64,000 nt of DNA from Pseudoalteromonas sp. GCY (lineage in GTDB: Bacteria; Pseudomonadota; Gammaproteobacteria; Enterobacterales; Alteromonadaceae). The DNA lies in NCBI RefSeq assembly GCF_016695175.1, contig NZ_CP068023.1, positions 980,501-1,044,500 on the forward strand, in the 5' to 3' direction. Positions 26,982 to 35,170 of this stretch are shown piece after piece (the first letter of the stretch is position 1; the number at the start of each line of letters is the position of its first letter). The notes under the pieces are model-generated. The model was not told the origin of the DNA, did no database searches, and saw nothing but the letters and a program-made list of their open reading frames with translations. Made by a program: the position numbers and the translations under genes.

Positions 26982-27347
26982 TTAAATTAAATTCTGGTTA
27001 ATCGCCTTTATGACCGCTTGGGTTCTGTCTTTAACTTCAAGTTTTGCGAGTATTTGAGAGACATGATTGCGAATGGTGCCTTCGGAGTTGTGTAAGGTAT
27101 TGGCGATGATTTTGTTTGACATGCCGATAGATAAACAGCGCAACACTACTTGTTCTTTTTCAGTCAATTTTTCTTGTGGTGCTGACATGGCTCCCATCAT
27201 GTGTTGCGCGGCTTTGAGCTCTTTGTAATTTTGCCGAGATTGGTAGTGTATATTAAGGCTTTCGACTATGCGTCTGCTGACAAACCAATTCATTGCACAA
27301 AAAACAGCCAAACAGCAAAGGTGATCCAAGGTACGCTTCCTTCCCAC
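26982..27347 (-). CDS. LuxR-type HTH domain, C-terminal part of a frameshifted regulator
   Basis: The frame gives a GerE/LuxR DNA-binding domain: KLTEKEQVVLRCLSIGMSNK followed by IANTLHNSEGTIRNHVSQIL and KLEVKDRTQAVIKA. The residues before it (AMNWFVSRRIVESLNIHYQS) are the natural continuation of the membrane protein encoded in the 27290-27715 frame. The two frames overlap and differ by one base at a run of six T (27299-27304 on the complementary strand); adding one T would fuse them into a single protein of about 240 aa. As annotated, this ORF has no credible start of its own. It is either a real frameshift, a slippage site or a base-call error. Confidence 0.75.
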   Translation of the reverse strand: MGRKRTLDHLCCLAVFCAMNWFVSRRIVESLNIHYQSRQNYKELKAAQHMMGAMSAPQEKLTEKEQVVLRCLSIGMSNKIIANTLHNSEGTIRNHVSQILAKLEVKDRTQAVIKAINQNLI

Positions 27348-27715
27348 CTTGCATAGTGTGTAAATCCGTATAACAGCATCGCAAGTAGCACGGCAGACAA
27401 AACTTTAGGGAATGAAAAGTGCGGACTAAAAATCACGGAAAACATAACCAAGTGGATAAAAACTAATGAAGTCGTTGAAAGTTGCATAAGTAGAGCGATC
27501 AATACTAGGTAGGTACTGGCCGCTGTATTGACTCGCCTGTTAGGGTTTTTAATGATAAAAAACAACAATGCCAAAATGGCGCTGCTAATCACTAGCTGGC
27601 CTACTAATGCAAGCGGAGAGTTACGGCAGTACATACTCGCAATAGTAACCCCTAACCAAGAGGCAAGTGTTGAAAAACGCCAGTCTGTCGCGTGGCGAAT
27701 AGGAGAGTCTATCAT
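27290..27715 (-). CDS. Membrane-spanning N-terminal part of the LuxR-type regulator
   Basis: 141 aa, mostly hydrophobic, with about four or five TM helices (ALVGQLVISSAILALLFFII, TYLVLIALLMQLSTTSLVFI, VLSAVLLAMLLYGF, ITFAVWLFFV). The frame ends right after the T6 run with a stop, while the next frame continues into a short linker and a LuxR HTH. Together they would make a membrane-anchored transcription factor with no kinase or receiver domain. No strong ribosome site is visible before ATG 27715. A sensor for a membrane-soluble signal is a guess. Confidence 0.65.
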   Translation of the reverse strand: MIDSPIRHATDWRFSTLASWLGVTIASMYCRNSPLALVGQLVISSAILALLFFIIKNPNRRVNTAASTYLVLIALLMQLSTTSLVFIHLVMFSVIFSPHFSFPKVLSAVLLAMLLYGFTHYARWEGSVPWITFAVWLFFVQ

Positions 27716-27861
27716 TTCTGCGTAAAATCTTTATTTTCGATTATTACAGAATCGCTATAGTGATAATTGTCATAGTCAAAATATGAGATTTATCACTGGT
27801 GGCCTGACACCACTTTACTAAGATAGTGATGGGTATCGGTAATTCATTATGAGGCTTATTT

Positions 27862-28170
27862 ATGACAGACACGGCAACGATTTCCTCAATGGCCACTGTT
27901 CAATGTGGCGTCGCTCGTGCTGATGGGAGATTATGGGCGACGGCAGATACACTGCATTTTAGTCCTTTCAATACCCTGCTGGGATTAGGTCCATATCAAA
28001 TTGATATCGCCGATGTGATTAAGCTTGAACAGTGCCTTGGCAAAGGTGCGGGACTGCTTCCCCTCACAACCCAAGCGATCCAAATTACATTAAAAAGTAA
28101 TCTAACGTTCCAATTTATGCTATCTGAACCTGAATCATGGGTAAGGTGGTTTAATTCTATTGACTGTTGA
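27862..28170 (+). CDS. Small PH/GRAM-like hypothetical protein
   Basis: 102 aa, soluble. Strand-rich pattern ATVQCGVARADGRLWATAD, TLHFSPFNTLLGLGPYQI, then IDIADVIKLEQC and IQITLKSNLTFQFMLSEPESW fits a GRAM or PH-like fold (the modest homology is by eye only). AGG lies about eight bases before the ATG. Stand-alone, divergent from the LuxR-type gene. Confidence 0.55.
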   Translation: MTDTATISSMATVQCGVARADGRLWATADTLHFSPFNTLLGLGPYQIDIADVIKLEQCLGKGAGLLPLTTQAIQITLKSNLTFQFMLSEPESWVRWFNSIDC

Positions 28171-28402
28171 TTAAATCGAAAGGAGTAAAACCCCAAAATT
28201 TATAGACGGTTTGCTTTAAGTTGTTGTAAATTTAATGTTCTAGTTTTTATTTTCTTGGCTGATTTCATTTGGTAACTAGTTTAAAAAAGGGGATTGTTAA
28301 GTTTGATAATTAACCAATAATTAATTTGGCAGGTAGAAATAAAGCTGATAACCTATTGCCCGTCTTAAAATAATCTCACTTAAACACAAGGATTATAGTG
28401 TT

Positions 28403-28651
28403 ATGAATGCTCAAAGATTGGAGCGCATATTAAGTGCGTTTTTACCTTCTTTTATTGCCAAGCAACTGGCTAAATCACCAAAGCTTTTGTTGTTTGTTGT
28501 TCTATTTATCACCTTGCTCGTCATTTTTATTATTAAAGTCGCCTCTTTTGCTATTTACTCTTTGGTCGTAGGAGCTGTGTTATTCGGCTGTTGGATGGCG
28601 TGGAGTGGCACTAAACGTATCATGTCGAAGCGCAAGAAACGAGTGTCTTAA
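28403..28651 (+). CDS. Small membrane protein, hypothetical
   Basis: 82 aa with a long hydrophobic stretch at residues 28-68 (LLLFVVLFITLLVIFIIK and VASFAIYSLVVGAVLFGC), probably two TM helices, and basic ends (KQLAKSPK, RIMSKRKKRVS). AAGGA lies about eleven bases upstream of the ATG. No family recognised. It precedes the coiled-coil gene at 28780 in the same direction (128-base gap). Confidence 0.55.
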   Translation: MNAQRLERILSAFLPSFIAKQLAKSPKLLLFVVLFITLLVIFIIKVASFAIYSLVVGAVLFGCWMAWSGTKRIMSKRKKRVS

Positions 28652-28779
28652 AGTTAAGTCAAGATACTCTGGGTTTAATAAGCATTACTTAATTAATCTG
28701 AAATATATTTTGTCGGTTTGTCTGCCGTATTAGATATTACATAAATTGAAAATCTCAATCTATTTAAGGAAAAATAACC

Positions 28780-29346
28780 ATGAGTCTATTAAATAAATTC
28801 AAAACTCAAGCGCAATCTATCGGTAGTAGTATTGGCGAATCTACCAGTAAACTAAGCGGTGATATTGTGTCTTCAACAAAAGACAATGCAAAGCTTGCTG
28901 GTTTGAAATCAGATATCGCGTCAATCGATGGTCAACTTAATATTGCATACCAAGATATTGGCCGTAAATACATTGAAAACCTAATCAAAAACGATGGTGC
29001 AAACCTTGAAGCTGTATTGCAAGATACTATCGAGCGTATCGACCCGTTAATTAAGCGTAAAGATGATTTAGAAGCGGAAGTTATCGCTATTGAGAAGCAA
29101 CTAAAAGATCAGATTGTTATCCAGGAAAAAGCGGTTTTCCAAAAAGAATTTGATGGTGAAAAAGAGAAGCTAGAAAAAGCGCTAAAGCTTGATGTTATCT
29201 CACAAGACGAGTTTGATACTAAGCTGGCTAAAGCGCGTTTGAAACTAGACAATTTCGATGAAATTCGTAAAACCAAAAAGCAGCACGAAATGGGTCTAAT
29301 CAATAAAGAAGAATTAAAAGAAAAGCTAACGGCATTAGGTGCGTAA
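28780..29346 (+). CDS. Coiled-coil protein with SHOCT-like C-terminal repeats
   Basis: 188 aa, highly charged and helical. Residues 1-30 are Ser/Gly/Gln-rich (QAQSIGSSIGESTSKLSGD); the centre is coiled coil (about 70-130). Two similar short motifs follow: LEKALKLDVISQDEFDTKLA and KKQHEMGLINKEELKEKLTA. These resemble the SHOCT motif (helix, turn with I-x-x-EEF, helix) found at the C-termini of many small bacterial proteins. AAGGA lies seven bases before the ATG. Strong codon bias toward common codons suggests good expression. Function unknown. Confidence 0.65.
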   Translation: MSLLNKFKTQAQSIGSSIGESTSKLSGDIVSSTKDNAKLAGLKSDIASIDGQLNIAYQDIGRKYIENLIKNDGANLEAVLQDTIERIDPLIKRKDDLEAEVIAIEKQLKDQIVIQEKAVFQKEFDGEKEKLEKALKLDVISQDEFDTKLAKARLKLDNFDEIRKTKKQHEMGLINKEELKEKLTALGA

Positions 29347-29475
29347 TTTTAACGCTTAATTACTCCCTGATTAGCCAGCGCTATTAATTTAACCGTTATC
29401 TGTGCTGGCTATATTGTGCCTTTGCGATAAGCCGCAATATCTCACATCTCGTGTACATCATTTCTAACAAGTGAA

Positions 29476-30024
29476 TTACTCAATTCGAAGACTTTTTATT
29501 GCAATGCTTGCTTCACCACCTTCCACATCCGTTAAATCTGGTACGAAGTAAAGAGCTGAAACATGCTTGAGTATGACCCCTTTGTCTTTTGACCAAGCAG
29601 GTGTCCAATTGGGTCTGGCAAAATCACTCAAAGATACGTTGATCGTATACCAAGTGTTTGATGCCGGTAATTTAGTTTGGTAGTGAGCATAGCTTTTATC
29701 ACCTGAGCCGCCATACTCCTGTTGCGATAACTTAACGAGCAAAGGGTTATCACTTTTATACGTCAGTGCGATATTGAATTGAGAAGGAAGCTGTTTAGTG
29801 GGCAAGTCGTAAATAAGCTCTACCCAAGAATTGTTGTGTTTGTCAATTCGCGGCACGCGTTTAAACTGAATAGCAACTTGTTTTTCATTAACAAGTGGGC
29901 CGTTTAGAATTGCTTGGCTGCCATGCGGATCGGTCGCAAAACGCCACTGTTTTGGCTTTAAGTTTGGCTGAGTATAGCTACAGCCAGAAACCGCTACAAC
30001 GAGTAAAAGTAATAAAAAACGCAT
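29476..30024 (-). CDS. Putative lipoprotein
   Basis: 182 aa with a clear lipobox, VVAVSGC15. The mature part is beta-rich (VAIQFKRVPRIDKHNNSWVE, LIYDLPTKQLPSQFNIALTY, TWYTINVSLSDF) with a pattern reminiscent of jelly-roll carbohydrate-binding or CIA30-like folds, but no family can be named. Ends SIAIKSLRIE. Single gene, divergent from the DUF2339 gene. Confidence 0.65.
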   Translation of the reverse strand: MRFLLLLLVVAVSGCSYTQPNLKPKQWRFATDPHGSQAILNGPLVNEKQVAIQFKRVPRIDKHNNSWVELIYDLPTKQLPSQFNIALTYKSDNPLLVKLSQQEYGGSGDKSYAHYQTKLPASNTWYTINVSLSDFARPNWTPAWSKDKGVILKHVSALYFVPDLTDVEGGEASIAIKSLRIE

Positions 30025-30267
30025 AGAAAAATCCTTAGAACAACGTCCCTAAAATATAATTTTTTAGTGTATTTACAAGGGAGTAATATGACAACGGGGC
30101 CCATGTGCATTTTTGGTCAATGTTAGAAAATTTCAAGTCGTCCTACTTTTTATGCGGCTTGCTAAAGTCATGGCTCCCATCATGAGAGATTGATTTATTC
30201 GTGTGGTTGATCTCATACTGTTTCTAATACAGGTTAGCTAGGGCCTAGCAAACAAATAAGGAGTCGT

Positions 30268-32964
30268 ATGGAAACGGAGTTTATCTCTTTTATTTTTTAT
30301 CTTTTTGTATTTATTGGCGCTGTTTTTGCTCTACAAGATAGACAAAGGCTTAAGCAACTCGTTAAAAAAGTACATCAGTTACAAAATACGATAGAGCAGC
30401 AAAGTCGCCGGATCTCGACACTTGAAGGTCGTGAATTCTCAGATCAAGCATGCTCAGAGCAAACACATTCAGAGAATAAGCTTTCTGAGTGTGGACAAAG
30501 GAATGACGAAACAGCTGATAGTACATCATTAACAGCACGGACTGCATTGGGTGGATCCACGGCAACAGCCAATCCCACACAGCCTCAGCAGCCTGAAAGC
30601 GAAAGCACGGTCACTATCACAAGAGCCAAGCCTAGTAAGAGTAAACCTGCTTTTAAATTTGACTTTACTTTAGATTCCTTATTAAAAGGGAATGGACTTT
30701 TTTGGATAGGTGCCGCAGTGCTAGCCCTTGGCGGTGTTTTTCTGGCTAAGTATTCTATTGAAGCAGGGCTTCTACCTCCAAGCGTACGAGTGATACTGGG
30801 GGCTCTTTTTGGAGTCTGTTTGGTCACTGCTGCTGAAGTCGTAAATCGCTACAAAGAAAAGCTAAAAATTAATACTCCATACATTTCTGCAGCGCTTGCT
30901 AGTGGTGGCGTGATCACTTGCTTTGCCATGACATTGGTTGCTTTTGATTTCTATCATTTTATACCGGCTAATATGGCCTTTGTTTTACTCGCCATTATTT
31001 CATTGGCTGCGACCTCTTTGGCACTGAGATTTGGCCCTGTGCTAGCAGGTATTGGCATCGTTGGTGCATATGTCGTGCCTGCTTTGGTATCGACAGGTTC
31101 TAATAATATCGGTGCGTTACTGCTATATATCAGTTTTGTTTCACTCTCTGCGATATGGGTTGCGGATTATGTGAAGCAAAAATGGTTGCGGTGGCAAAGC
31201 TTTGTTGGGCATTTCTTATGGTTTTGCACCGCGGTAGCAGTTGGTGGGAGCAGCGACTTTTGGGTGCTGCTGATTTTTGCGCTTATCTCTATGTACTTAT
31301 ATGTGTTGGTAGACGTTCTGGGTTGGCGACTGACGAATTCGATGGTAAGTCCGTTGCCTGTCAAAGATCTATTAATGCCAAGAAAAGAGCAGTTGGGAAT
31401 TTTACTCCCACTGTTACTTATCGCATGTGCGCTAATAATAAAAACCCATATCGATACGCTTATTTGGGCTAATGTCTTATTTGCTAGCGTTGTTTTGTGT
31501 GCGGCTTATAGACATAGTGCATTGGATAGTTGGCCATTTTATTTGCTATTGTTTGTACTTCTCTCATTCTACTTGATGCCCAAAGTGGGAACTTACGACG
31601 ACGTACTTTTTCCTTTTACCGGTAAGTATTTGTTTATTCAAGTAGCAGTGGTCATCACGATGTTATTTAGCATGATGATGATTAAGCGATATCCATCAAG
31701 ACTCGCTTATTTGATGCTGTTGAACGTGGCACCTCTTGCGTTGTACGGTGTAAGCTATGCTGTTTCCCCTAAAGTCTCAGAAGCAATTTTGTATCCTGTG
31801 TGGGCGATTGAAATGTTGGCCATCGGGCTCTTCGCTTCGTATTGTGCGATGAAAACGGATACAAATATTCAGCAGGTCACTTACCTTATTTTGGCGAACG
31901 CCATGCTGAGTTTGTGTTTTACGATGTTACTCTCGGCAAGCTCGTTGACTTTAGCGATTGCGGCACAAGTAGCATCTATGAGTTATTTGAGCTGGAAGTA
32001 CAAAGTGCGTTTACCTGATTGGTTGTATAAGGCTGCACTTATTGCCGTTGTTACGCGTCTTACTTTTGCGCCTTGGCTTGCAGATTACAAGCACGAAACG
32101 ATTTTAACCATACATTGGACGCTTGTTGTCTATCCGCTGGTGCTGGGCATTATTTGGTTTGCTACCAAATATAACCCTTCAAAGGCCCTGAACACTTGGT
32201 TTATGGGCGTCGCAATGCATATTGTGGCGCTTCTGGTCACGACCGAAACAAGCTATCTCTTGATTGGTGACTACCCTGATTTTACTAATCTCGGTTTCCA
32301 AGAATCCGTGTTGCTTGCTTTGAATTGGCTGGTGCTTGGCGCTGTGTATCTATGGCGAGGGCGGCTCAGCGAGAAGGCCAATAGACTTTATCCGCTTGCT
32401 GCGAGCTTGCTAGTACTTGCAAGCTTGTTGATCCACGCCGATATTTCGTTTGCCAATAATCCGTTTTTTGACAGGCAATATATTGGAGACAGTGTGTTTA
32501 ATTGGCTACTTTTACAGTGGTTGGCACCAGCATGCGTACTCGCTATCATGCTCCAGTTTAAGTTAATACCACCGCAATTTAAGCGTTTGGTATACGGACT
32601 GATAGCCGTGCTAGGGGTCTTGTTTATCAACGGTGAAATTCGGGCGTTATTTCATGAGGGCTTCCTTGTGCTGTCGATGCCGATGGAGCAATCCGAGTTA
32701 TATACCTATTCGATTGTTTGGCTATTGATTTCAACCGTATTGATTTTTGTTGCCAAGCGGATAGAGCATAAAGTGTTGATTAACGCCGGTTTTGCAGGGC
32801 TAGCCATTGTTATTTTAAAAGCCTTTGTGGTCGATATGGCAAACCTCGAAGGCTTGCTGCGCGCCTTGTCTTTTATCGGTTTAGGCTTATGTCTGGTGGG
32901 CATTGGTTGGCTGTTTCAAAAAATGCAGGATCAGCCCAGAGAGGCAAAACCAACGGCGGACTGA
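30268..32964 (+). CDS. DUF2339 multi-pass membrane protein
   Basis: 898 aa. N-terminal TM helix and coiled coil (residues 1-50), a Ser/Thr/Gln-rich linker (about 60-125), then KGNGLFWIGAAVLALGGVFLAKYSIE, the typical entry into the DUF2339 core, and about 25 hydrophobic helices to the end (FVVDMANLEGLLRALSFIGL is the family's C-terminal signature). These very large membrane proteins are conserved but uncharacterised; roles in envelope or surface polysaccharide have been suggested for relatives without proof. AAGGAG precedes the ATG. Just upstream is a GCTAGG-G-CCTAGC palindrome (30237-30249). Confidence 0.88.
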   Translation: METEFISFIFYLFVFIGAVFALQDRQRLKQLVKKVHQLQNTIEQQSRRISTLEGREFSDQACSEQTHSENKLSECGQRNDETADSTSLTARTALGGSTATANPTQPQQPESESTVTITRAKPSKSKPAFKFDFTLDSLLKGNGLFWIGAAVLALGGVFLAKYSIEAGLLPPSVRVILGALFGVCLVTAAEVVNRYKEKLKINTPYISAALASGGVITCFAMTLVAFDFYHFIPANMAFVLLAIISLAATSLALRFGPVLAGIGIVGAYVVPALVSTGSNNIGALLLYISFVSLSAIWVADYVKQKWLRWQSFVGHFLWFCTAVAVGGSSDFWVLLIFALISMYLYVLVDVLGWRLTNSMVSPLPVKDLLMPRKEQLGILLPLLLIACALIIKTHIDTLIWANVLFASVVLCAAYRHSALDSWPFYLLLFVLLSFYLMPKVGTYDDVLFPFTGKYLFIQVAVVITMLFSMMMIKRYPSRLAYLMLLNVAPLALYGVSYAVSPKVSEAILYPVWAIEMLAIGLFASYCAMKTDTNIQQVTYLILANAMLSLCFTMLLSASSLTLAIAAQVASMSYLSWKYKVRLPDWLYKAALIAVVTRLTFAPWLADYKHETILTIHWTLVVYPLVLGIIWFATKYNPSKALNTWFMGVAMHIVALLVTTETSYLLIGDYPDFTNLGFQESVLLALNWLVLGAVYLWRGRLSEKANRLYPLAASLLVLASLLIHADISFANNPFFDRQYIGDSVFNWLLLQWLAPACVLAIMLQFKLIPPQFKRLVYGLIAVLGVLFINGEIRALFHEGFLVLSMPMEQSELYTYSIVWLLISTVLIFVAKRIEHKVLINAGFAGLAIVILKAFVVDMANLEGLLRALSFIGLGLCLVGIGWLFQKMQDQPREAKPTAD

Positions 32965-32975
32965 CCCTCTCATTT

Positions 32976-33728
32976 TTACAAGCAGTAACCACCGTCAACA
33001 GTGATGTGCGCGCCGCGCATTGCTGTTGACCCTTCGCCAGTTAAAAAGTCTAAGCTTGCTAGCATTTCTGTTGCTTGTAACATGCGCCCTAATGGAGTCG
33101 ACGACAACCCTGCATTTAGCTCGGCTATTTGTTGCTCGCTCATTCCCGCTTTGTTTTGGATTTCAGTATGGGTCACCCCGGGACGCAGGTGGTTAATACG
33201 TACTCCACGGTCACTCCATTCTAGATTGAGCGTTGCTGCTAGCGCCTCAAATGCGGCTTTGCTAGCGGCATAACTTGCCGCTCCAGCAAAAGCACGCTGT
33301 ACCGCAATACTTGATACATAAACAACACTACATGGATTATTCATTACAGGTAACAAGCGTTGTAATAGTATTGCAGGGCCTGTGAAGTTAATAAGCATAG
33401 TTGTATTTAAATCGCTTAGCTCATTGTCAGCAAAAGGTTTTGGATAGAATACACCCGCATTTAAAATCACCGCGTCAAGCTTAATATCTTGTGCTTGTAG
33501 CGTCTTTGGTAAGCTTTCAAAGTGTGCTGGAATGCTGCTGTCACAGAGCAGCCCAAGCACTTGTGAGGGATGGCTTGCACATGCTAGCAGTTGGTTTTCG
33601 GCCATTGCAATTTTGTCTTCGTTTCTTCCCGTAAAAATGACTCTCCAGCCTTGTGTGAGGTAATGCTTGGCAGCCGCAAGTCCAATTCCAGCGGTTGCGC
33701 CAGTGATCAATATGGTTGGTAATGACAT
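32976..33728 (-). CDS. SDR family oxidoreductase
   Basis: 250 aa classical short-chain dehydrogenase: NAD(P)-binding ITGATAGIGLAAAKHYL, NAGVFYPKPF, the catalytic Ser in VYVSSIAVQ, Tyr and Lys in SYAASKAAFEAL, and a C-terminal MRGAHITVDGGYCL. The arginine in VIFTGRNEDK suggests NADP preference. It converges on the DUF2339 gene (11-base gap) and is divergent from a LysR regulator, which probably controls it. Substrate unknown. Confidence 0.92.
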   Translation of the reverse strand: MSLPTILITGATAGIGLAAAKHYLTQGWRVIFTGRNEDKIAMAENQLLACASHPSQVLGLLCDSSIPAHFESLPKTLQAQDIKLDAVILNAGVFYPKPFADNELSDLNTTMLINFTGPAILLQRLLPVMNNPCSVVYVSSIAVQRAFAGAASYAASKAAFEALAATLNLEWSDRGVRINHLRPGVTHTEIQNKAGMSEQQIAELNAGLSSTPLGRMLQATEMLASLDFLTGEGSTAMRGAHITVDGGYCL

Positions 33729-33765
33729 GGTAAATCCTTATGCGTTATTCGATGGTATAAATGGC

Positions 33766-33782
33766 ATTGTAGTTATTGCAAT
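33766..33782. promoter_or_regulatory. Possible LysR box between the SDR and LysR genes
   Basis: ATTG-N9-CAAT within the 111-base divergent region fits the T-N11-A half-symmetry of LysR sites. Short motif, so only suggestive. Confidence 0.25.
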
Positions 33783-33839
33783 TCGTGCTGATAAGATGAT
33801 AAAAAACGAATTAATAAGTTCTCTTAGAGAAACAATAAA

Positions 33840-34745
33840 ATGGAATTACACAAGCAATTAGAAAATTTGTATTTATTTAGGCTAGTGGCCTCTATAGGCA
33901 GTTTTCAGGGAGCTGCCGATAAGGTGCAGTTACCACGCTCGTCGGTCAGTAAGCGCATATCGCAGCTAGAGCAGCAGCTCAATGTACGTTTATTAGAGCG
34001 CAGTACGCGTAAATTGGCTCTGACCCAAAGCGGCAGCCAATTACTCAAAAGTACCGAAAAGTTGCAGGAAGTATTAAGTCAGACTGAGCAGTTAAGCGAA
34101 CAGCAACGTTTAACACCAAGCGGTAAAGTAAAGATCAGCTGCTCGACCTTAATGGCTGAGCGCTATTTGCTGGCTAAACTACATGATATTTCTAAACAGT
34201 TTCCTGATATACGTTTCGAGCTGAACTTGACGGACAATATTGTTGATTTAATCGATAATCAGATAGATATTGCTATCCGAATAGGGCATTTACCTGATTC
34301 TTCATTACTTGCTAAGAAAATCGGTGAAAAATCTTTTGCTTGGTTTGCCAGTCCGGAGTATTTGGCTGTAGCCGGCATGCCTGACTCTCCCGATGCTTTA
34401 TTGAGTCATCGTTGCTTGGTATTTAAAAATAAAGGCACCACTATGGACAAATGGTCATTTGTCCATCAAAACGGTCAGGTGTTCAACATCAAGCCTCATG
34501 CCGTAGCTTATTGCGATGATGCGCGTGCAATGGTGCAACTTGCGGTGCTTGGGCAGGGGATTGTGATGGGAGACCCTTACTACGTTCAACAGGAATTAAA
34601 CCAAGGTCAGTTGGTGCCTATTTTAACGGAATACGCACATCCTGACCGCCAACCAATTCATTTAGTGTGTTTAGGTAAACAAGGTCGCAGTAAAGCCGTA
34701 CAGTGTGTATGGGAAGCATTAAGCCATAGTTTGAATAGGATGTAA
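33840..34745 (+). CDS. LysR-family transcriptional regulator
   Basis: 301 aa. Winged HTH at the N-terminus (FQGAADKVQLPRSSVSKRIS, QLEQQLNVRLLERSTRKLAL) and a substrate-binding domain (KVKISCSTLMAERYLLAKL, IDIAIRGHLPDSSLL-like segment near residue 145). It belongs to the AaeR/DhcR-like branch common in proteobacteria. Divergent from the SDR gene with 111 bases between starts, so SDR control is the natural inference. Ribosome site weak (AGAAACAATAAA). Confidence 0.9.
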   Translation: MELHKQLENLYLFRLVASIGSFQGAADKVQLPRSSVSKRISQLEQQLNVRLLERSTRKLALTQSGSQLLKSTEKLQEVLSQTEQLSEQQRLTPSGKVKISCSTLMAERYLLAKLHDISKQFPDIRFELNLTDNIVDLIDNQIDIAIRIGHLPDSSLLAKKIGEKSFAWFASPEYLAVAGMPDSPDALLSHRCLVFKNKGTTMDKWSFVHQNGQVFNIKPHAVAYCDDARAMVQLAVLGQGIVMGDPYYVQQELNQGQLVPILTEYAHPDRQPIHLVCLGKQGRSKAVQCVWEALSHSLNRM

Positions 34746-34821
34746 TTGTGTGGTGTCAGGTTCAATCATTTCAACATAACTGGTATTCTACGCGGCATAC
34801 TGAGTAAGTGAGAGTAAAGAG

Positions 34822-35070
34822 ATGATCAACGATAAAGATATCATTGAAACCTTGGATGAGCTGGAAGCTTTTTTGTTGCTAATTGATAACGGTGGCTTAG
34901 GGTTGCAAAATGTGGCCGGTGTGGCACTGGCAACGAACAACAGCGATGGCAGACCATTTATTGCGATTTTGGATGATAAACACCAATTGTTGTTGGGTCG
35001 TTGGGTATCTCAAGACGTGTATGAAAACGGCAAAGACATGGTTCGTTACGGACCAAAGAAAGCACATTAA
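34822..35070 (+). CDS. Hypothetical protein, 82 aa
   Basis: Small acidic soluble protein: helix KDIIETLDELEAFLLLI, then strands AGVALATNNSDGRPFIAIL and HQLLLGRWVSQDVYENG. An AAGAG purine run precedes the ATG and a hairpin terminator follows 30 bases after the stop. The family is not recognised. Confidence 0.6.
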   Translation: MINDKDIIETLDELEAFLLLIDNGGLGLQNVAGVALATNNSDGRPFIAILDDKHQLLLGRWVSQDVYENGKDMVRYGPKKAH

Positions 35071-35101
35071 TATCTTTTGAGTAGCCGCATCACTGGATTT
35101 A

Positions 35102-35139
35102 GGATTGGAGTGCAGAATAAACCTGCTTCCAATCCGTTT
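35102..35139 (+). terminator. Rho-independent terminator
   Basis: GGATTGGA (35102-35109) and TCCAATCC (35128-35135) form the outer stem, with GCAG and CTGC pairing inside, followed by GTTTT. It lies between the convergent 34822 and 35171 genes. Confidence 0.65.
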
Positions 35140-35170
35140 TGTCGGCGGTTATACAAAACTGTGTCTGTGT

